A stretch of 64,000 bases of DNA from an uncultured Prevotella sp. (GCA_946405145.1 CAMJGE010000002.1:1-64000), one strand, 5' to 3'. Shown: positions 46,549-56,142, numbered from the stretch's first letter. Program-made: numbers and translations. Notes: a model not told the origin generated them from the sequence alone.

Positions 46549-48153
46549 TCAGATCACATGGAGTCCGAGGAACACCATGAGTCCGTTCATCAGGATCCAG
46601 AAGATAGCGAATGGCATCGTCTTACGCATGATGTCACCATCCTGTCCCTCCATGTCGCAGGCAGCGGTAGCAATGGCGATGGACTGCGGCGACAGCAGCT
46701 TACCACCCTCCGAGCCGGCACAGTTGGCAGCGGCGAGCCAGTTGGTCTCGCTACCACTCACCCCGAAGAAGGTGCCCTGGTTCACCAGACCGAGGTCGCT
46801 GGCGGCAGTTGCCTGCAGCTTACCGAACAGGATGTTGGCATTGGTGGCACTACCCGTGACGAAGGTACCTATCGAACCGATGAGCGGTGCGAAGAACGGG
46901 AAGGCGGAGCCGGTGAGCAGCACCAGACCCTTGGCGATATCGTTGGTCATGCCTGTATTGTTCATCAGCATGGCCATCGCCACGAGACAACAAATGGTAA
47001 CCACCGTCTTCTGCAGATTCAGGGTGGTCTTAGCCAGCAGCTTCATCAGACTGCCAAAGCTCATGCCCTGAATCAGTCCACCGATCACAGCACCGAGGAA
47101 GATCATCAGACCGGCATTCGACAGCCAGCCGAACTTAAAGGTATTGCCGATGACAGGCAGGTCGAACTTGGTGACCAAGGTGGTACCCAGCAACTCATTC
47201 ACCGGCGGCACGATCTTACTACTGATCAGGATGAAGAAGATGATCAGACCATAGACACTCCATGCCTTGAGTGTCTTTGCCAAACCGAACTGCTGTTTCT
47301 CGACATGCACCGTATCCTTCTCGGCCTCATGGCGCAGGAACAGCTTGTTGTAGATAAGCATGGCGATGATGGCAGCCACTGAACCGAGGATAGCAGGCGT
47401 CTCCGGACCGATGAAATGGGCACAGCAGAACTGCACAACAATAGAGAAGGTGCCCACGAACAGGGCGATGGAGATATTCTTCACGATCTTCGTGCGATCG
47501 GTCATCATCAGGATGAGGAACGGGGTGATGAAGAACATCAGCGAGAGCTGCAGGATGATGAACGTAGCCACCTCGCAGAGCTCCTCAGGGGTAGCCACAC
47601 CGCTGGCAGCCACCTGATTTGCCAATGTGGTGGCAGGCAGACCGACGGCACCGAAACCTACAGCAACCGTGTTTGCAACCAGACAGATGACAGCCGAGAA
47701 CATCGGCTTGAAGCCCAGTCCGATGAGGATGGCAGCAGGGATAGCCACAGCCGTACCGAATCCAGCCATACCTTCGAGCACACCACCGAGACCCCAGGTG
47801 AGCAACAGCACGAGCAGACCCTTGTCGGCAGTCATCTGGATGAACTGCGTCTTGATGGTCTCTATCTCCTTCGTCTCGCAGAGGATGTTATAGCTGAAGA
47901 TGGCACAGATGATAATCAGGATTATGGGGAAGCAGGCCTTGAGGAAGCCCTCGACCACCGACCAGATGGTGACACCATAGATCGATGCGCCGGCATACTT
48001 CTCAGGCAGGATGCCCATGGCAGGAACGGCAAACAAAGCCAATAGGATTGTAACCACAAGAGTAACTACCGCACTCTTGTAACCAGACACTTTGAAACCC
48101 ATCATCAGAACGATGAGCAACAGGATAGGAATAACAGAAATAAGAGCTGTCAT
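46549..48153 (-). CDS. lctP: L-lactate permease family transporter
   Basis: 534 residues, about 12-14 membrane helices. The GGVLEGMAGFGTAVAIPAA and ANTVAVGFGAVGLP motifs are those of the LctP lactate/glycolate permease family. It likely imports lactate by proton symport. It is divergent from the lactate-dehydrogenase-like gene at 48349 and shares its 195-base control region. A -7 box lies at 48203-48210. Confidence 0.9.
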   Translation of the reverse strand: MTALISVIPILLLIVLMMGFKVSGYKSAVVTLVVTILLALFAVPAMGILPEKYAGASIYGVTIWSVVEGFLKACFPIILIIICAIFSYNILCETKEIETIKTQFIQMTADKGLLVLLLTWGLGGVLEGMAGFGTAVAIPAAILIGLGFKPMFSAVICLVANTVAVGFGAVGLPATTLANQVAASGVATPEELCEVATFIILQLSLMFFITPFLILMMTDRTKIVKNISIALFVGTFSIVVQFCCAHFIGPETPAILGSVAAIIAMLIYNKLFLRHEAEKDTVHVEKQQFGLAKTLKAWSVYGLIIFFILISSKIVPPVNELLGTTLVTKFDLPVIGNTFKFGWLSNAGLMIFLGAVIGGLIQGMSFGSLMKLLAKTTLNLQKTVVTICCLVAMAMLMNNTGMTNDIAKGLVLLTGSAFPFFAPLIGSIGTFVTGSATNANILFGKLQATAASDLGLVNQGTFFGVSGSETNWLAAANCAGSEGGKLLSPQSIAIATAACDMEGQDGDIMRKTMPFAIFWILMNGLMVFLGLHVI

Positions 48154-48202
48154 AGGCTGTGATGTATTATTAGTAAATTTGAGTTATCGGCAAAATTTTC
48201 GA

Positions 48203-48210
48203 CAAATATA
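48203..48210 (-). promoter_or_regulatory. -7 box of lctP
   Basis: The minus strand reads TATATTTG, 49 bases before the ATG at 48153. Confidence 0.5.
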
Positions 48211-48306
48211 CGAAGATTTCGTGATACACCCACTCTTTTTTTGTGAAAAAAACAAAATTCGCTTCATCTTTTCTCTTTTCGCCTTCCAACTTTGCACTTC
48301 TTTTCG

Positions 48307-48314
48307 TATCTTTG
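48307..48314 (+). promoter_or_regulatory. -7 box of the lactate-dehydrogenase-like gene
   Basis: TATCTTTG, a perfect match, 34 bases before the ATG at 48349. Confidence 0.6.
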
Positions 48315-48348
48315 TCGCAAAGTATAACTTAAAACTCAAAAAAGCCCT

Positions 48349-51300
48349 ATGACGAATCAGTTCCTACAAGACATCAGACAGTTTATACCGTCTGACCGTA
48401 TCTATACCGACGAGCTCCGTACCTTAGGTTGGGGTACAGATGCCAGTTTCTATCGCCAGATTCCCAAAGTCGTCGTCCGCAGCGATGGCGAAGAGGAGAT
48501 CTCCAAGATTGTCAAGGCCTGTCAGAAATACAAGCTGCCCTTCACCTTCCGTGCAGCAGGTACTTCACTCTCAGGTCAGAGCTGTACCGACAGTGTGCTG
48601 ATTGTGGCTGGCAAGCACTGGGAGAAATATGAGATTGGCGAAAACCAGGATACGATCAAGCTCCAGCCTGGTATTGTAGGTGCGAGGGTGAATGAGATCC
48701 TGAAGCCCCACGGTCGTGTGTTCCCACCCGACCCTGCCTCGATCGGTTCGGCGATGGTGGGCGGTATCGTGATCAACAATGCCTCGGGTATGAACTGCGG
48801 TGTGCATGCCAACAGCGACCGAATGCTGATCTCTGCCCGTATCATCCTGACCGACGGTACCGTGCTTGACACAGGTGACGAGGCAAGCCGTGACGCCTTC
48901 CGCAAGAGTCATCCAGAATTCCTAAAGAAGATTGAAGCCTTGCGCGACAAAGTGCGTGCCGACGAGCAGTTGGCTGCGCGCATACGAACCAAATACAGTA
49001 TTAAGAACGTGACAGGTCTGAACCTGCGTCCGCTGATTGCCTACGACGATCCTTTCGACATCATCGCCCACTCGATGGTGGGTTCAGAGGGCACCCTCGC
49101 CTTCCTGTCGGAGGTGACGATGAAAACCCTCATCGACTATAAGTTCAAGGCTTCGGCGATGGTCTATTTCCTCACCATGAAGGAGAGCTGCGAGGCAGTG
49201 GTAGCGATGAAAAAGATGAAGGCTGGTGAGGACGACCTTATTTATAGTGCAGAGAACCTCGTGGTGAAGTCGGCAGAGATGCTCGACTACATGTCACTGG
49301 CTTCTGTCGATGATCCCGTCTATCTGCAGTATAAGAAAGATGTGGACGCTGGAAAGATTCCTGGCGTAGAGCCTGGTGATTACAAGGGACTCACCGCTAT
49401 TCTCACTGAAACCAAGGGCATCACCCACGAGCAGCTCCTCGAGAAGATTGAGAAGATACAGGAATGCTTGAAACAGTTCAAGATGTATATCCCCGCCGAG
49501 TTTACCGAAGACCCGAAGGTGTATGGCAAGTACTGGGCCATCCGTAGCGGTATCTTCCCCAGTGTGGGCGGCACACGTCCCGTAGGCACCTCCTGCCTTA
49601 TCGAGGATGTAGCCTTTCCCATCGAGTCGCTGCCAGAGGCTACCGTGAAGCTGCAGAAGCTCATTGCCGACCACGGCTACTCAGACGCCTGTATCTATGG
49701 TCATGCCTTCGAGGGCAACTACCACTTCATCCTGAACCAGAGTTTTGCCGAAGAGCATGAGGTGGCCCGCTATGCAGAGATGATGCGCGACGTGGCAAAA
49801 CTGGTGGTGGAGGGCTATGACGGTTCACTGAAGGCTGAACACGGCACCGGTCGCAATATGGCACCGTTTGTGAAATACGAATGGGGCGAGAAAGCCTATG
49901 ATGCCATGAAGGAGCTGAAGGCCATCTTCGACCCCGAAGGTCTGTTGAACCAGGGCGTGATCTTCAACGATGATCCCGACTGCTTCATCAAGTGCCTGAA
50001 GCCACTGCCTGTGCTCGACTACGACTTCGACAGCGTGCCCGACGGCGGGCATTACCTGATGGATCCGAACTGTTCGACAGCCCACGAGACCATTGAGATG
50101 GTGAAGCGTGCCAACAAGTGTATCGAGTGCGGCTTCTGCGAGGTGAACTGTATGTCGTGCGGTCTCACCTTGTCGTCCCGTATGCGTATCGCCGTACAGC
50201 GAGAGATCCGTGAGTTGGAGGCCACCGGCAGAGATCCAGAGCGGGCAGCCACACTGCGCCAACAGTATAAATATTATGGTGACCAGACCTGTGCCACCGA
50301 CGGTCTCTGTGCCACCTCGTGTCCGATGAAGATCAACACGGGTGAGCTGACACACCTGATCCGTCAGTTGGACATGAACCGCAACCATCTGGGCTATCAG
50401 GTGGGAGAGTTTGCCGCCAACCACATGGCAGGCATCAAGAGTGGTCTGCGCGTGGTGCTCGACGTAGCTCATCTGGCTCATATCACCCTCGGTCCGAAGC
50501 TGATGACCAACGTGTGCCGTACGATGAACAAGATGGGACTGCCGCTCTGGACCACCGCCATGCCGAAGAAGAAGCGCCAGCCGAAGAAGAGCGATCTGAC
50601 ACAGTTTATCATCGAGCGTTCCATCCCTCACCACGAAGAGCATAGCAACCTGAAAGTGGTGTATTTCCCCAGCTGTATCAACCAGACGATGGGACAGTCG
50701 AAGCAAGGCGGTAAGATCCACGACCTGGTGGATGAGGTGATCCAGCTGATGGCGAAAGCCGGCTATGAGGTGATCTTCCCGGAAGGTATGGAGCGGATGT
50801 GCTGCGGACAGATCTGGGAGTCGAAGGGTATGCTCGACATTGCCGACCGTAAGAGTGCCGAACTGGAGCAAGCCCTCTGGAAAGCCTCCGAGCAGGGTAA
50901 GTATCCCGTGCTCTGTGCCCAGAGTCCCTGTCTGCACCGCATGCGCAAGGTAATGAAGAAGATGAAACTCTACGAGCCTGCCGAGTTTATCATGACCTAT
51001 CTGAAAGATCGTCTGGAGTTCCATCCTACCGACCAGCATATCGCCCTCCACCTCACCTGCTCTACCCGACTGATGGGTGTGGATAAGGATATGATAGCCT
51101 TGGCAAAGCTCTGTTCCAACAATGTCTATCTGCCTGAGGGCGTAGGCTGCTGTGGCTTCGCCGGCGACCGTGGCTTCACCTTCCCTGAGATGAATAGCTA
51201 CGGTCTGCGCAAGCTCCGTCCGCAAATTGAAAAGAATCACATAGAGGTGGGCTACTCAAACAGCCGTACCTGTGAGATTGGTCTGGAGACCAACACCGGT

Positions 51301-51357
51301 ATCCCCTACATGAGTATCGTCTATCTCGTTAACACTTGTACAACAGCAAAGAAATGA
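48349..51357 (+). CDS. FAD/Fe-S D-lactate dehydrogenase-like protein
   Basis: 1002 residues. The first 540 residues are an FAD-linked oxidase (PCMH fold) with FRAAGTSLSGQS and GSAMVGGIVINNASGMNCG, then its C-terminal domain ending in EHGTGRNMAPFV. The next part has two cysteine clusters (CIECGFCEVNC, CATDGLCATSCP) for iron-sulfur centres, then two CCG-type motifs (MCCGQ, GCCGFAGDR). This is the fused Dld/GlcD plus GlpC-like layout that oxidises D-lactate or another 2-hydroxy acid and feeds electrons to the membrane. The lactate permease next door supports lactate. Its stop overlaps the RelA/SpoT-domain gene start by 4 bases. Confidence 0.88.
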   Translation: MTNQFLQDIRQFIPSDRIYTDELRTLGWGTDASFYRQIPKVVVRSDGEEEISKIVKACQKYKLPFTFRAAGTSLSGQSCTDSVLIVAGKHWEKYEIGENQDTIKLQPGIVGARVNEILKPHGRVFPPDPASIGSAMVGGIVINNASGMNCGVHANSDRMLISARIILTDGTVLDTGDEASRDAFRKSHPEFLKKIEALRDKVRADEQLAARIRTKYSIKNVTGLNLRPLIAYDDPFDIIAHSMVGSEGTLAFLSEVTMKTLIDYKFKASAMVYFLTMKESCEAVVAMKKMKAGEDDLIYSAENLVVKSAEMLDYMSLASVDDPVYLQYKKDVDAGKIPGVEPGDYKGLTAILTETKGITHEQLLEKIEKIQECLKQFKMYIPAEFTEDPKVYGKYWAIRSGIFPSVGGTRPVGTSCLIEDVAFPIESLPEATVKLQKLIADHGYSDACIYGHAFEGNYHFILNQSFAEEHEVARYAEMMRDVAKLVVEGYDGSLKAEHGTGRNMAPFVKYEWGEKAYDAMKELKAIFDPEGLLNQGVIFNDDPDCFIKCLKPLPVLDYDFDSVPDGGHYLMDPNCSTAHETIEMVKRANKCIECGFCEVNCMSCGLTLSSRMRIAVQREIRELEATGRDPERAATLRQQYKYYGDQTCATDGLCATSCPMKINTGELTHLIRQLDMNRNHLGYQVGEFAANHMAGIKSGLRVVLDVAHLAHITLGPKLMTNVCRTMNKMGLPLWTTAMPKKKRQPKKSDLTQFIIERSIPHHEEHSNLKVVYFPSCINQTMGQSKQGGKIHDLVDEVIQLMAKAGYEVIFPEGMERMCCGQIWESKGMLDIADRKSAELEQALWKASEQGKYPVLCAQSPCLHRMRKVMKKMKLYEPAEFIMTYLKDRLEFHPTDQHIALHLTCSTRLMGVDKDMIALAKLCSNNVYLPEGVGCCGFAGDRGFTFPEMNSYGLRKLRPQIEKNHIEVGYSNSRTCEIGLETNTGIPYMSIVYLVNTCTTAKK

Positions 51358-52466
51358 ACTATCATTTAGATCCCCATGGAGAGATGATTCTCCAGCAATT
51401 CCGTAACCGGTTGCCCATTCTGCAACGTCTGGACGACTTGGTCTATCAGCTCCTGAGCAAAACCCTGAAAGAACAGGGCATCTATGTCAATGCCATCGAG
51501 CATCGTGTGAAGAAAGAAGCATCGCTGGTAGGCAAACTGGAGCGCAAAGGTCATAAGTATGCCGACATCGACAACCTGACCGACCTGGTGGGCATCCGTA
51601 TCATCACCTTCTACACCGACGAAGTGGATAAGGTGGCAGCCATCGCCAAGCAAGTGCTCGACATCGACTGGAAGGAGTCGGTGGATAAACGAAAGTTGCA
51701 CGAGCTCGACAGCTTCGGCTACAACTCACTGCACTATATCTGCCGACTGCCTAAGAGTGCGGTGGACGATCCCGCCATGCCGGAGCTGAACACCATCCGT
51801 TTTGAATTGCAGATGCGTACCGCCCTGCAACACGTATGGTCAACCATCGAGCACGACACAGGTTATAAAGGCGATGTGAAGATACCTCGTGAATATGTGC
51901 GCCAGTTTAGTAGATTGGCAGGTACACTCGAACTGATCGACGATGAGTTCAGTCGCCTGCGCGCCACCCTCACTGACTACCGCCGCCGTGTGAAGTCGCT
52001 GGTGGATTCCGGTAAGCTCGACGATGTGGAGCTCGACAGCGTATCGTTCCGCAGCTACCTTACCTTGGGGCCTTTCGACCGTCTGAACAAACGTATCGCA
52101 GCCGTGAACCAGGCCGAGATCTACCCCGCCCCGCTACAGCCATTCCTACGTGCGCTCCTGAAGTTTGGCTTCGCCACCTTGGGCGACATCGACCGCATGG
52201 TAGTCGCTGATAGCGAAGACGCCTACCAGCTCGCCCTCTCGCAGATAGCCTTGACCGACCTTGACATCCTGTCGGAGAACATCGGTCTGATGAACCTCTG
52301 CATCGTACATGCGTTGAAACACGGTGGGAAAGCCGGCCTCCATGAGATGTTCGAGGCGCTCTACGGTGCTTCACCTCAGACACAAGAGATGACCCAGCTC
52401 TACTATGAGCAAGCCATCCCATTAGCCTTCATGAAGGAATCGGCTATATCACATTTTTCTACTTAA
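51354..52466 (+). CDS. RelA/SpoT-domain protein (probable alarmone synthetase)
   Basis: 370 residues from the ATG at 51354, where ATGA overlaps the previous stop; a start 18 bases earlier is also open but the coupled ATG is preferred. About 50-180 is a RelA/SpoT synthetase domain: EHRVKKEASLVGKLERKG, IDNLTDLVGIRIITFYTDE, DSFGYNSLHYI and FELQMRTALQHVWSTIEHD. No HD hydrolase or TGS/ACT domain is present. The C-terminal half is helical and unrecognised. It likely makes or senses (p)ppGpp; which catalytic residues are complete was not checked. Coupling to lactate oxidation is unusual. It overlaps the convergent ligase gene by 18 bases. Confidence 0.8.
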   Translation: MNYHLDPHGEMILQQFRNRLPILQRLDDLVYQLLSKTLKEQGIYVNAIEHRVKKEASLVGKLERKGHKYADIDNLTDLVGIRIITFYTDEVDKVAAIAKQVLDIDWKESVDKRKLHELDSFGYNSLHYICRLPKSAVDDPAMPELNTIRFELQMRTALQHVWSTIEHDTGYKGDVKIPREYVRQFSRLAGTLELIDDEFSRLRATLTDYRRRVKSLVDSGKLDDVELDSVSFRSYLTLGPFDRLNKRIAAVNQAEIYPAPLQPFLRALLKFGFATLGDIDRMVVADSEDAYQLALSQIALTDLDILSENIGLMNLCIVHALKHGGKAGLHEMFEALYGASPQTQEMTQLYYEQAIPLAFMKESAISHFST

Positions 52467-53762
52467 ATAGAACTTCCGGTCGATCTTGCCGTTGTAGGTG
52501 CGCTGGATCTTTTCTACCTGTTCGTAGAGCAATGGCACCTTATAGACTTCCAAACGGTCTTTCAGGGCACGGGCTATCTGGCGTTTGTCGAAGGTCATAC
52601 CTTCTGATACAACAACCAACAGTTTCAGAGCCTGCCCCATGACTGGATGATCGACGGCGATACAGATGCAGTCCTTGATCTCATGCAGTGAAAGGGCTGC
52701 ATCTTCCACTTCCGTAGGAGCCACCTTATAGCCTCCCACATTGATGACATCACCCTGACGACCTTCCAAGCGCAGCATGCCCTCCTCGTCGATATGGCCC
52801 ATATCGGCAGTAAAGATTGTGGCATCGCGTAAGACGGTGGCAGTGAGTTCCGGATCATTCACATAGCCCGACATCAGTGTGTCACCCTGACAGGCAATCA
52901 GACCGTCGGCGGTGATCATCAGTCGTGAATGGGGCATCGGACGACCCAGACACCCTTGCAGGCAACGTCCGTCATTAAAATTATAAGTGGCGATGATGCC
53001 CGTCTCGGTAGAGGCATAGGTGTTGTAGAGACGTGTATGAGGCAGCAGCTCACAGAGTCGCAGCATGTCGGCATGTGCCAGAGGTGCAGCACCCGACTCG
53101 ATGAAGTCGATCTTATCGGCATAGGCTGCCAGACGGTCGGCCGCAAACTGCAACAGCATGCGGATGGTGGCAGGCACGAAGAAGGTAGCCATCTTCGGTG
53201 CAGGATAGTCGAGGGCTTGGAAGAAGGCATTCAGGTCGCGCATGCCGTCAAGGATATAAAGCGTAGCCCCCAGCATCACCACAGGGAATATCTTCGACAG
53301 TGAGCCGATATGGTTAAGCGGACCGTTGATGATAAACACGAGGTCACGACTGAACCCCTGTCCCGCTATCAGGTTCTCGGCATCGGCGATGATGGTGCGG
53401 TGGCTGATGATGACACCTTTGGAGCGGCCGGTGGTGCCAGTGGTGTAAAGGATATCGGCACTGTCGGGAGGCAATTCACTGCCCACCAGACTGGCAGTAA
53501 TCTCCTGAAACAGCGGTTCAGGTGTATCGCGCTCCAATGGTGCAGCCACAGAGCCTGCCAGATGGATGGCGAAATAAGTAACGAGGAAATCGACGGTCTG
53601 TGAACCACGGAACACCACCACCTCGCCATGAGGCAGTGTGGCTGCACACGCCTGTACCCGTTGGTACAACGTGGCATAACTCACCGTCTCATCGCCACAG
53701 ATAACGGCGATGCGATCAGGTGTCTCTTCGGCGTGCTGCCGTAAGTAATCTATCAGTTTCAT
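52449..53762 (-). CDS. AMP-dependent acyl-CoA synthetase/ligase-like protein
   Basis: 437 residues, shorter than most members (500 or more). ADILYTTGTTGRSKGVIISH is the AMP-binding P-loop, YNTYASTETGI the adenylate motif, and INVGGYKVAPTEVEDAAL with a C-terminal NGKIDRKFYL the hinge and catalytic lysine. It activates a carboxylic acid as the adenylate. Substrate unknown, and no carrier protein or polyketide gene is adjacent. A -7 box lies at 53776-53783. Confidence 0.85.
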   Translation of the reverse strand: MKLIDYLRQHAEETPDRIAVICGDETVSYATLYQRVQACAATLPHGEVVVFRGSQTVDFLVTYFAIHLAGSVAAPLERDTPEPLFQEITASLVGSELPPDSADILYTTGTTGRSKGVIISHRTIIADAENLIAGQGFSRDLVFIINGPLNHIGSLSKIFPVVMLGATLYILDGMRDLNAFFQALDYPAPKMATFFVPATIRMLLQFAADRLAAYADKIDFIESGAAPLAHADMLRLCELLPHTRLYNTYASTETGIIATYNFNDGRCLQGCLGRPMPHSRLMITADGLIACQGDTLMSGYVNDPELTATVLRDATIFTADMGHIDEEGMLRLEGRQGDVINVGGYKVAPTEVEDAALSLHEIKDCICIAVDHPVMGQALKLLVVVSEGMTFDKRQIARALKDRLEVYKVPLLYEQVEKIQRTYNGKIDRKFYLSRKM

Positions 53763-53775
53763 CGTTTTTGGGAGG

Positions 53776-53783
53776 CAAAGGTA
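53776..53783 (-). promoter_or_regulatory. -7 box of the ligase gene
   Basis: The minus strand reads TACCTTTG, 13 bases before the ATG at 53762; the leader would be only a few bases. Confidence 0.6.
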
Positions 53784-53826
53784 GGAAGTTTTTAGAATAT
53801 TTGCAAGTAATCTGAGATTTTTTGCT

Positions 53827-53834
53827 TAATTTTG
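53827..53834 (+). promoter_or_regulatory. -7 box of greA
   Basis: TAATTTTG. It overlaps an earlier in-frame start at 53832, so greA must begin at 53862. Confidence 0.6.
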
Positions 53835-53861
53835 CGCCATCAAATCAAGAAACAAGACAAT

Positions 53862-54332
53862 ATGGCTTACGAATATATGTCACAGGAAGGCTACGACAAG
53901 CTCGTGGCGGAGTTACGACACATGGAGACAGTAGAGCTGCCCCAGGTGAGAGATGCCATTGCGGAGGCACGTGCACAAGGCGACCTGAGCGAGAACTTCG
54001 AATATCATGCCGCCAAGCGTGAACAAGGACGGTTGCTAAGCCGTATCCGCTTTAAGCAGCGTGTGCTGGAGAACGCCCGCGTGATCGACACGTCGGCACG
54101 CCAGGCTTCAGGCTGCGTACAACTGCTCAGCAAGGTAGAGATCACCAACCTTGCCAACAACAGCAGGATGACCTACACCATCGCCAGTCCTCACGAGGCC
54201 AATCTGCGCGAAGGCAAAATCTCCATCAAGTCACCTATCGCCCAGGCACTGCTCAACAAAAAAGCAGGCGACACGATTGAGGTACGCGTACCTGCAGGAC
54301 TATTGAAACTCCGCATCGAGGCTGTGAGCTAA
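53862..54332 (+). CDS. greA: Transcription elongation factor GreA
   Basis: 156 residues from the ATG at 53862. The N-terminal coiled coil has YMSQEGYDKLVAELRHME and ARAQGDLSENFEYHAAKREQ with the acidic tip residues, and the C-terminal FKBP-like domain ends VRVPAGLLKLRIEAV. It rescues stalled RNA polymerase. Normal length; adjacent genes are unrelated. Confidence 0.95.
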   Translation: MAYEYMSQEGYDKLVAELRHMETVELPQVRDAIAEARAQGDLSENFEYHAAKREQGRLLSRIRFKQRVLENARVIDTSARQASGCVQLLSKVEITNLANNSRMTYTIASPHEANLREGKISIKSPIAQALLNKKAGDTIEVRVPAGLLKLRIEAVS

Positions 54333-54404
54333 TCTTATCTTTGTCACTTTGATAGCCCTGGTTATGATGCTGGGTGCTGTCGATACCGTGATGCTTAGCC
54401 CTGA

Positions 54405-54968
54405 TTAAATGACCAGATGTTTCATGGGGTGTCCGCCCCAATGGCTATCGTTTGCATATTGGAATCCGACAGAAACGTATAATGCCTCGCCGATGGGATT
54501 ATCCGTATCTACCAAGAGTCCGACACAAGGCAAGCCTAAACGATTAGCCCGTTCTTTGGTCGCCAACAACAGTTGTCGGGCAATGCCCTGACGACGATAT
54601 TCTGGAAGCACGGCCAATGAGTCAAGATACAGTTCGCCAGCCTGCGTCTCATCGTCCATACCTGAGTGATCCTTGCCTATATATTCCTTGGCAGCTTCAA
54701 GGAAGGCGCGACGAAGTTCGTGCAGACGTCCACCATCATAGCTGACGGAGATACCGACAACCTTATCACCATCCATTGCTACCAAAGTGTTTCGATAGCT
54801 GTACTGCGAATCCTCACGCTCGACAAGCTTCGCCATCATCTTCTGGAAGTCATCAAGTCCGTAGCCGTCACCACAGAAATACAGACAGCAATCATCTGTC
54901 ATTGCCATCATTATCAGTTTCGCTATTTCCTCCGATTGTGCTTTAGTCGCTTTTCGAATCTCTATCAT
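54405..54968 (-). CDS. GNAT-family N-acetyltransferase
   Basis: 187 residues. The GNAT core is clear: LYLDSLAVLPEYRRQGIARQLL with the CoA loop RRQGIA, and a C-terminal GLLVDTDNPIGEALYVSVGF. Substrate unknown. A -7 box lies at 55010-55017. Confidence 0.9.
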   Translation of the reverse strand: MIEIRKATKAQSEEIAKLIMMAMTDDCCLYFCGDGYGLDDFQKMMAKLVEREDSQYSYRNTLVAMDGDKVVGISVSYDGGRLHELRRAFLEAAKEYIGKDHSGMDDETQAGELYLDSLAVLPEYRRQGIARQLLLATKERANRLGLPCVGLLVDTDNPIGEALYVSVGFQYANDSHWGGHPMKHLVI

Positions 54969-55009
54969 CCGTACTTCGCCAATTCCTTAATTAATCTCAA
55001 GACTAGGCA

Positions 55010-55017
55010 CAAAAATA
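55010..55017 (-). promoter_or_regulatory. -7 box of the acetyltransferase gene
   Basis: The minus strand reads TATTTTTG, 41 bases before the ATG at 54968. Confidence 0.45.
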
Positions 55018-55049
55018 CAAAGAATTCTCTAAATATCAGATAAAAACGC

Positions 55050-55238
55050 TAACTTTGTCGCACGAATTTATTCGCTTTTCACAGAAAAGAACAATCTTTA
55101 AAATGAGATTGCCAACTTGTATGGCCTGACTATAAGGCCCTATTGCCGAAAGTGCCTTTGTTGTGCTGATTACCTTTTTCATCTTCTTATGGTGTTTTGT
55201 TTATTTGACTATATCTCGCTTTTACTAATGCTGATTTA
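55050..55238 (+). other. Possible plus-strand transcript of unknown kind
   Basis: A TAACTTTG box at 55050-55057 points into a stretch with no convincing gene: only an 8-residue frame from 55103 and a short hydrophobic frame with a TTG start. A GGCCT...AGGCC hairpin lies near 55122-55138. It could be a small RNA, a leader or gene remains. Confidence 0.25.
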
Positions 55239-55967
55239 TTATTCAATAACTGTCATTCTCATTTCGATGTCATCAACAGGTCTGTCAGCACTTCCAGTAG
55301 CAGTCCCTTGAATCATTTCAACCACATCAAGACCTTCTTCGACTTCACCGAAAACTGTATATTGGCCGTCAAGATGGGGTGTACCGCCGATAGTAGAGTA
55401 TATCTTCAACTGGTCATCGGTTAATCCAGATTTCCCCACTTTGCTTTCTGCTTCAGCGGCAAGTTTATCTTGAAGCTCCTGAAGTCCCTCACGATTCCTG
55501 TCACGACGCATCTGCATAATCTCAGCACGATGTTCAGCAGCTAACGAATTAAACGCATCTTGAACTTTCTGCATCCTCAACTGTTTGGAGAACTGACGAA
55601 GCTGACCTTCATTATACACCTGGCCCCAGACAATATAAAACTGAGACCCGCTACTGCGACGCTCTGGATTCACCTCGTCACCTTGTCTCGCAGCAGCCAA
55701 AGCACCACGTTTATGGAAAAGACCGTCCTTGATTTCTGCCTCAAGCGTATAGTCAGGACCTCCTACACCGAGCATCTTGCCAGCAGGTGCGCCCTTAGAA
55801 TCAGGATCACCACCCTGAATCATAAAGTCCTTTATCACTCGATGGAATAAGGTGCCATCGTAATACCCCTCCTTCGCCAATTTCAGAAAGTTGTCACGAT
55901 GGATGGGAGTCTCATCATATAGGCGAACCACAATGTCGCCAAGCATAGTCTGTATTTTTACTTTCAT
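55239..55967 (-). CDS. Cyclophilin-type peptidyl-prolyl isomerase
   Basis: 242 residues, no signal peptide, so cytoplasmic. Core motifs: GDIVVRLYDETPIHRDNFLK, LFHRVIKDFMIQGGDP, GSQFYIVWGQ and DGQYTVFGEVEEGLDVV. Compared with minimal cyclophilins it has an insert of about 65 charged residues (about 130-195). It catalyses proline isomerisation. A -7 box lies at 56006-56013. Confidence 0.93.
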   Translation of the reverse strand: MKVKIQTMLGDIVVRLYDETPIHRDNFLKLAKEGYYDGTLFHRVIKDFMIQGGDPDSKGAPAGKMLGVGGPDYTLEAEIKDGLFHKRGALAAARQGDEVNPERRSSGSQFYIVWGQVYNEGQLRQFSKQLRMQKVQDAFNSLAAEHRAEIMQMRRDRNREGLQELQDKLAAEAESKVGKSGLTDDQLKIYSTIGGTPHLDGQYTVFGEVEEGLDVVEMIQGTATGSADRPVDDIEMRMTVIE

Positions 55968-56005
55968 TTTTCAATCTTAATTCATAAAGTATCGGATAGT
56001 GAGTG

Positions 56006-56013
56006 CAAAAATA
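56006..56013 (-). promoter_or_regulatory. -7 box of the cyclophilin gene
   Basis: The minus strand reads TATTTTTG, 38 bases before the ATG at 55967. Confidence 0.45.
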
Positions 56014-56035
56014 CAAAAAAGTGGTGAATTATCCG

Positions 56036-56099
56036 TACCTTTGCCAATAGTTTTAATAAGTTTTGTGAAATGACGCTACAAGAAGCAAAGACTACTTAA
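56036..56099 (+). promoter_or_regulatory. Strong -7 box followed by a 9-codon frame
   Basis: TACCTTTG at 56036-56043 is a perfect -7 box. Downstream an ATG at 56070 opens MTLQEAKTT and stops at 56099. No longer gene follows. It may be a gene remnant, a leader peptide or a small RNA start. Confidence 0.35.
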
Positions 56100-56100
56100 T

Positions 56101-56129
56101 GTGGCAAAGTGGCATTGTGGCAAAGTGGC
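56101..56129. repeat. Short direct repeat GTGGCAAAGTGGC
   Basis: Two exact 13-base copies, 56101-56113 and 56117-56129, separated by ATT. Confidence 0.8.
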
Positions 56130-56142
56130 GCGATTTATGAAC

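Noticed and set aside
49825..51240. A 471-residue open frame on the minus strand
   Set aside because: Antisense to the lactate-dehydrogenase-like gene, with histidine/glutamine-rich shadow composition and no known motif.
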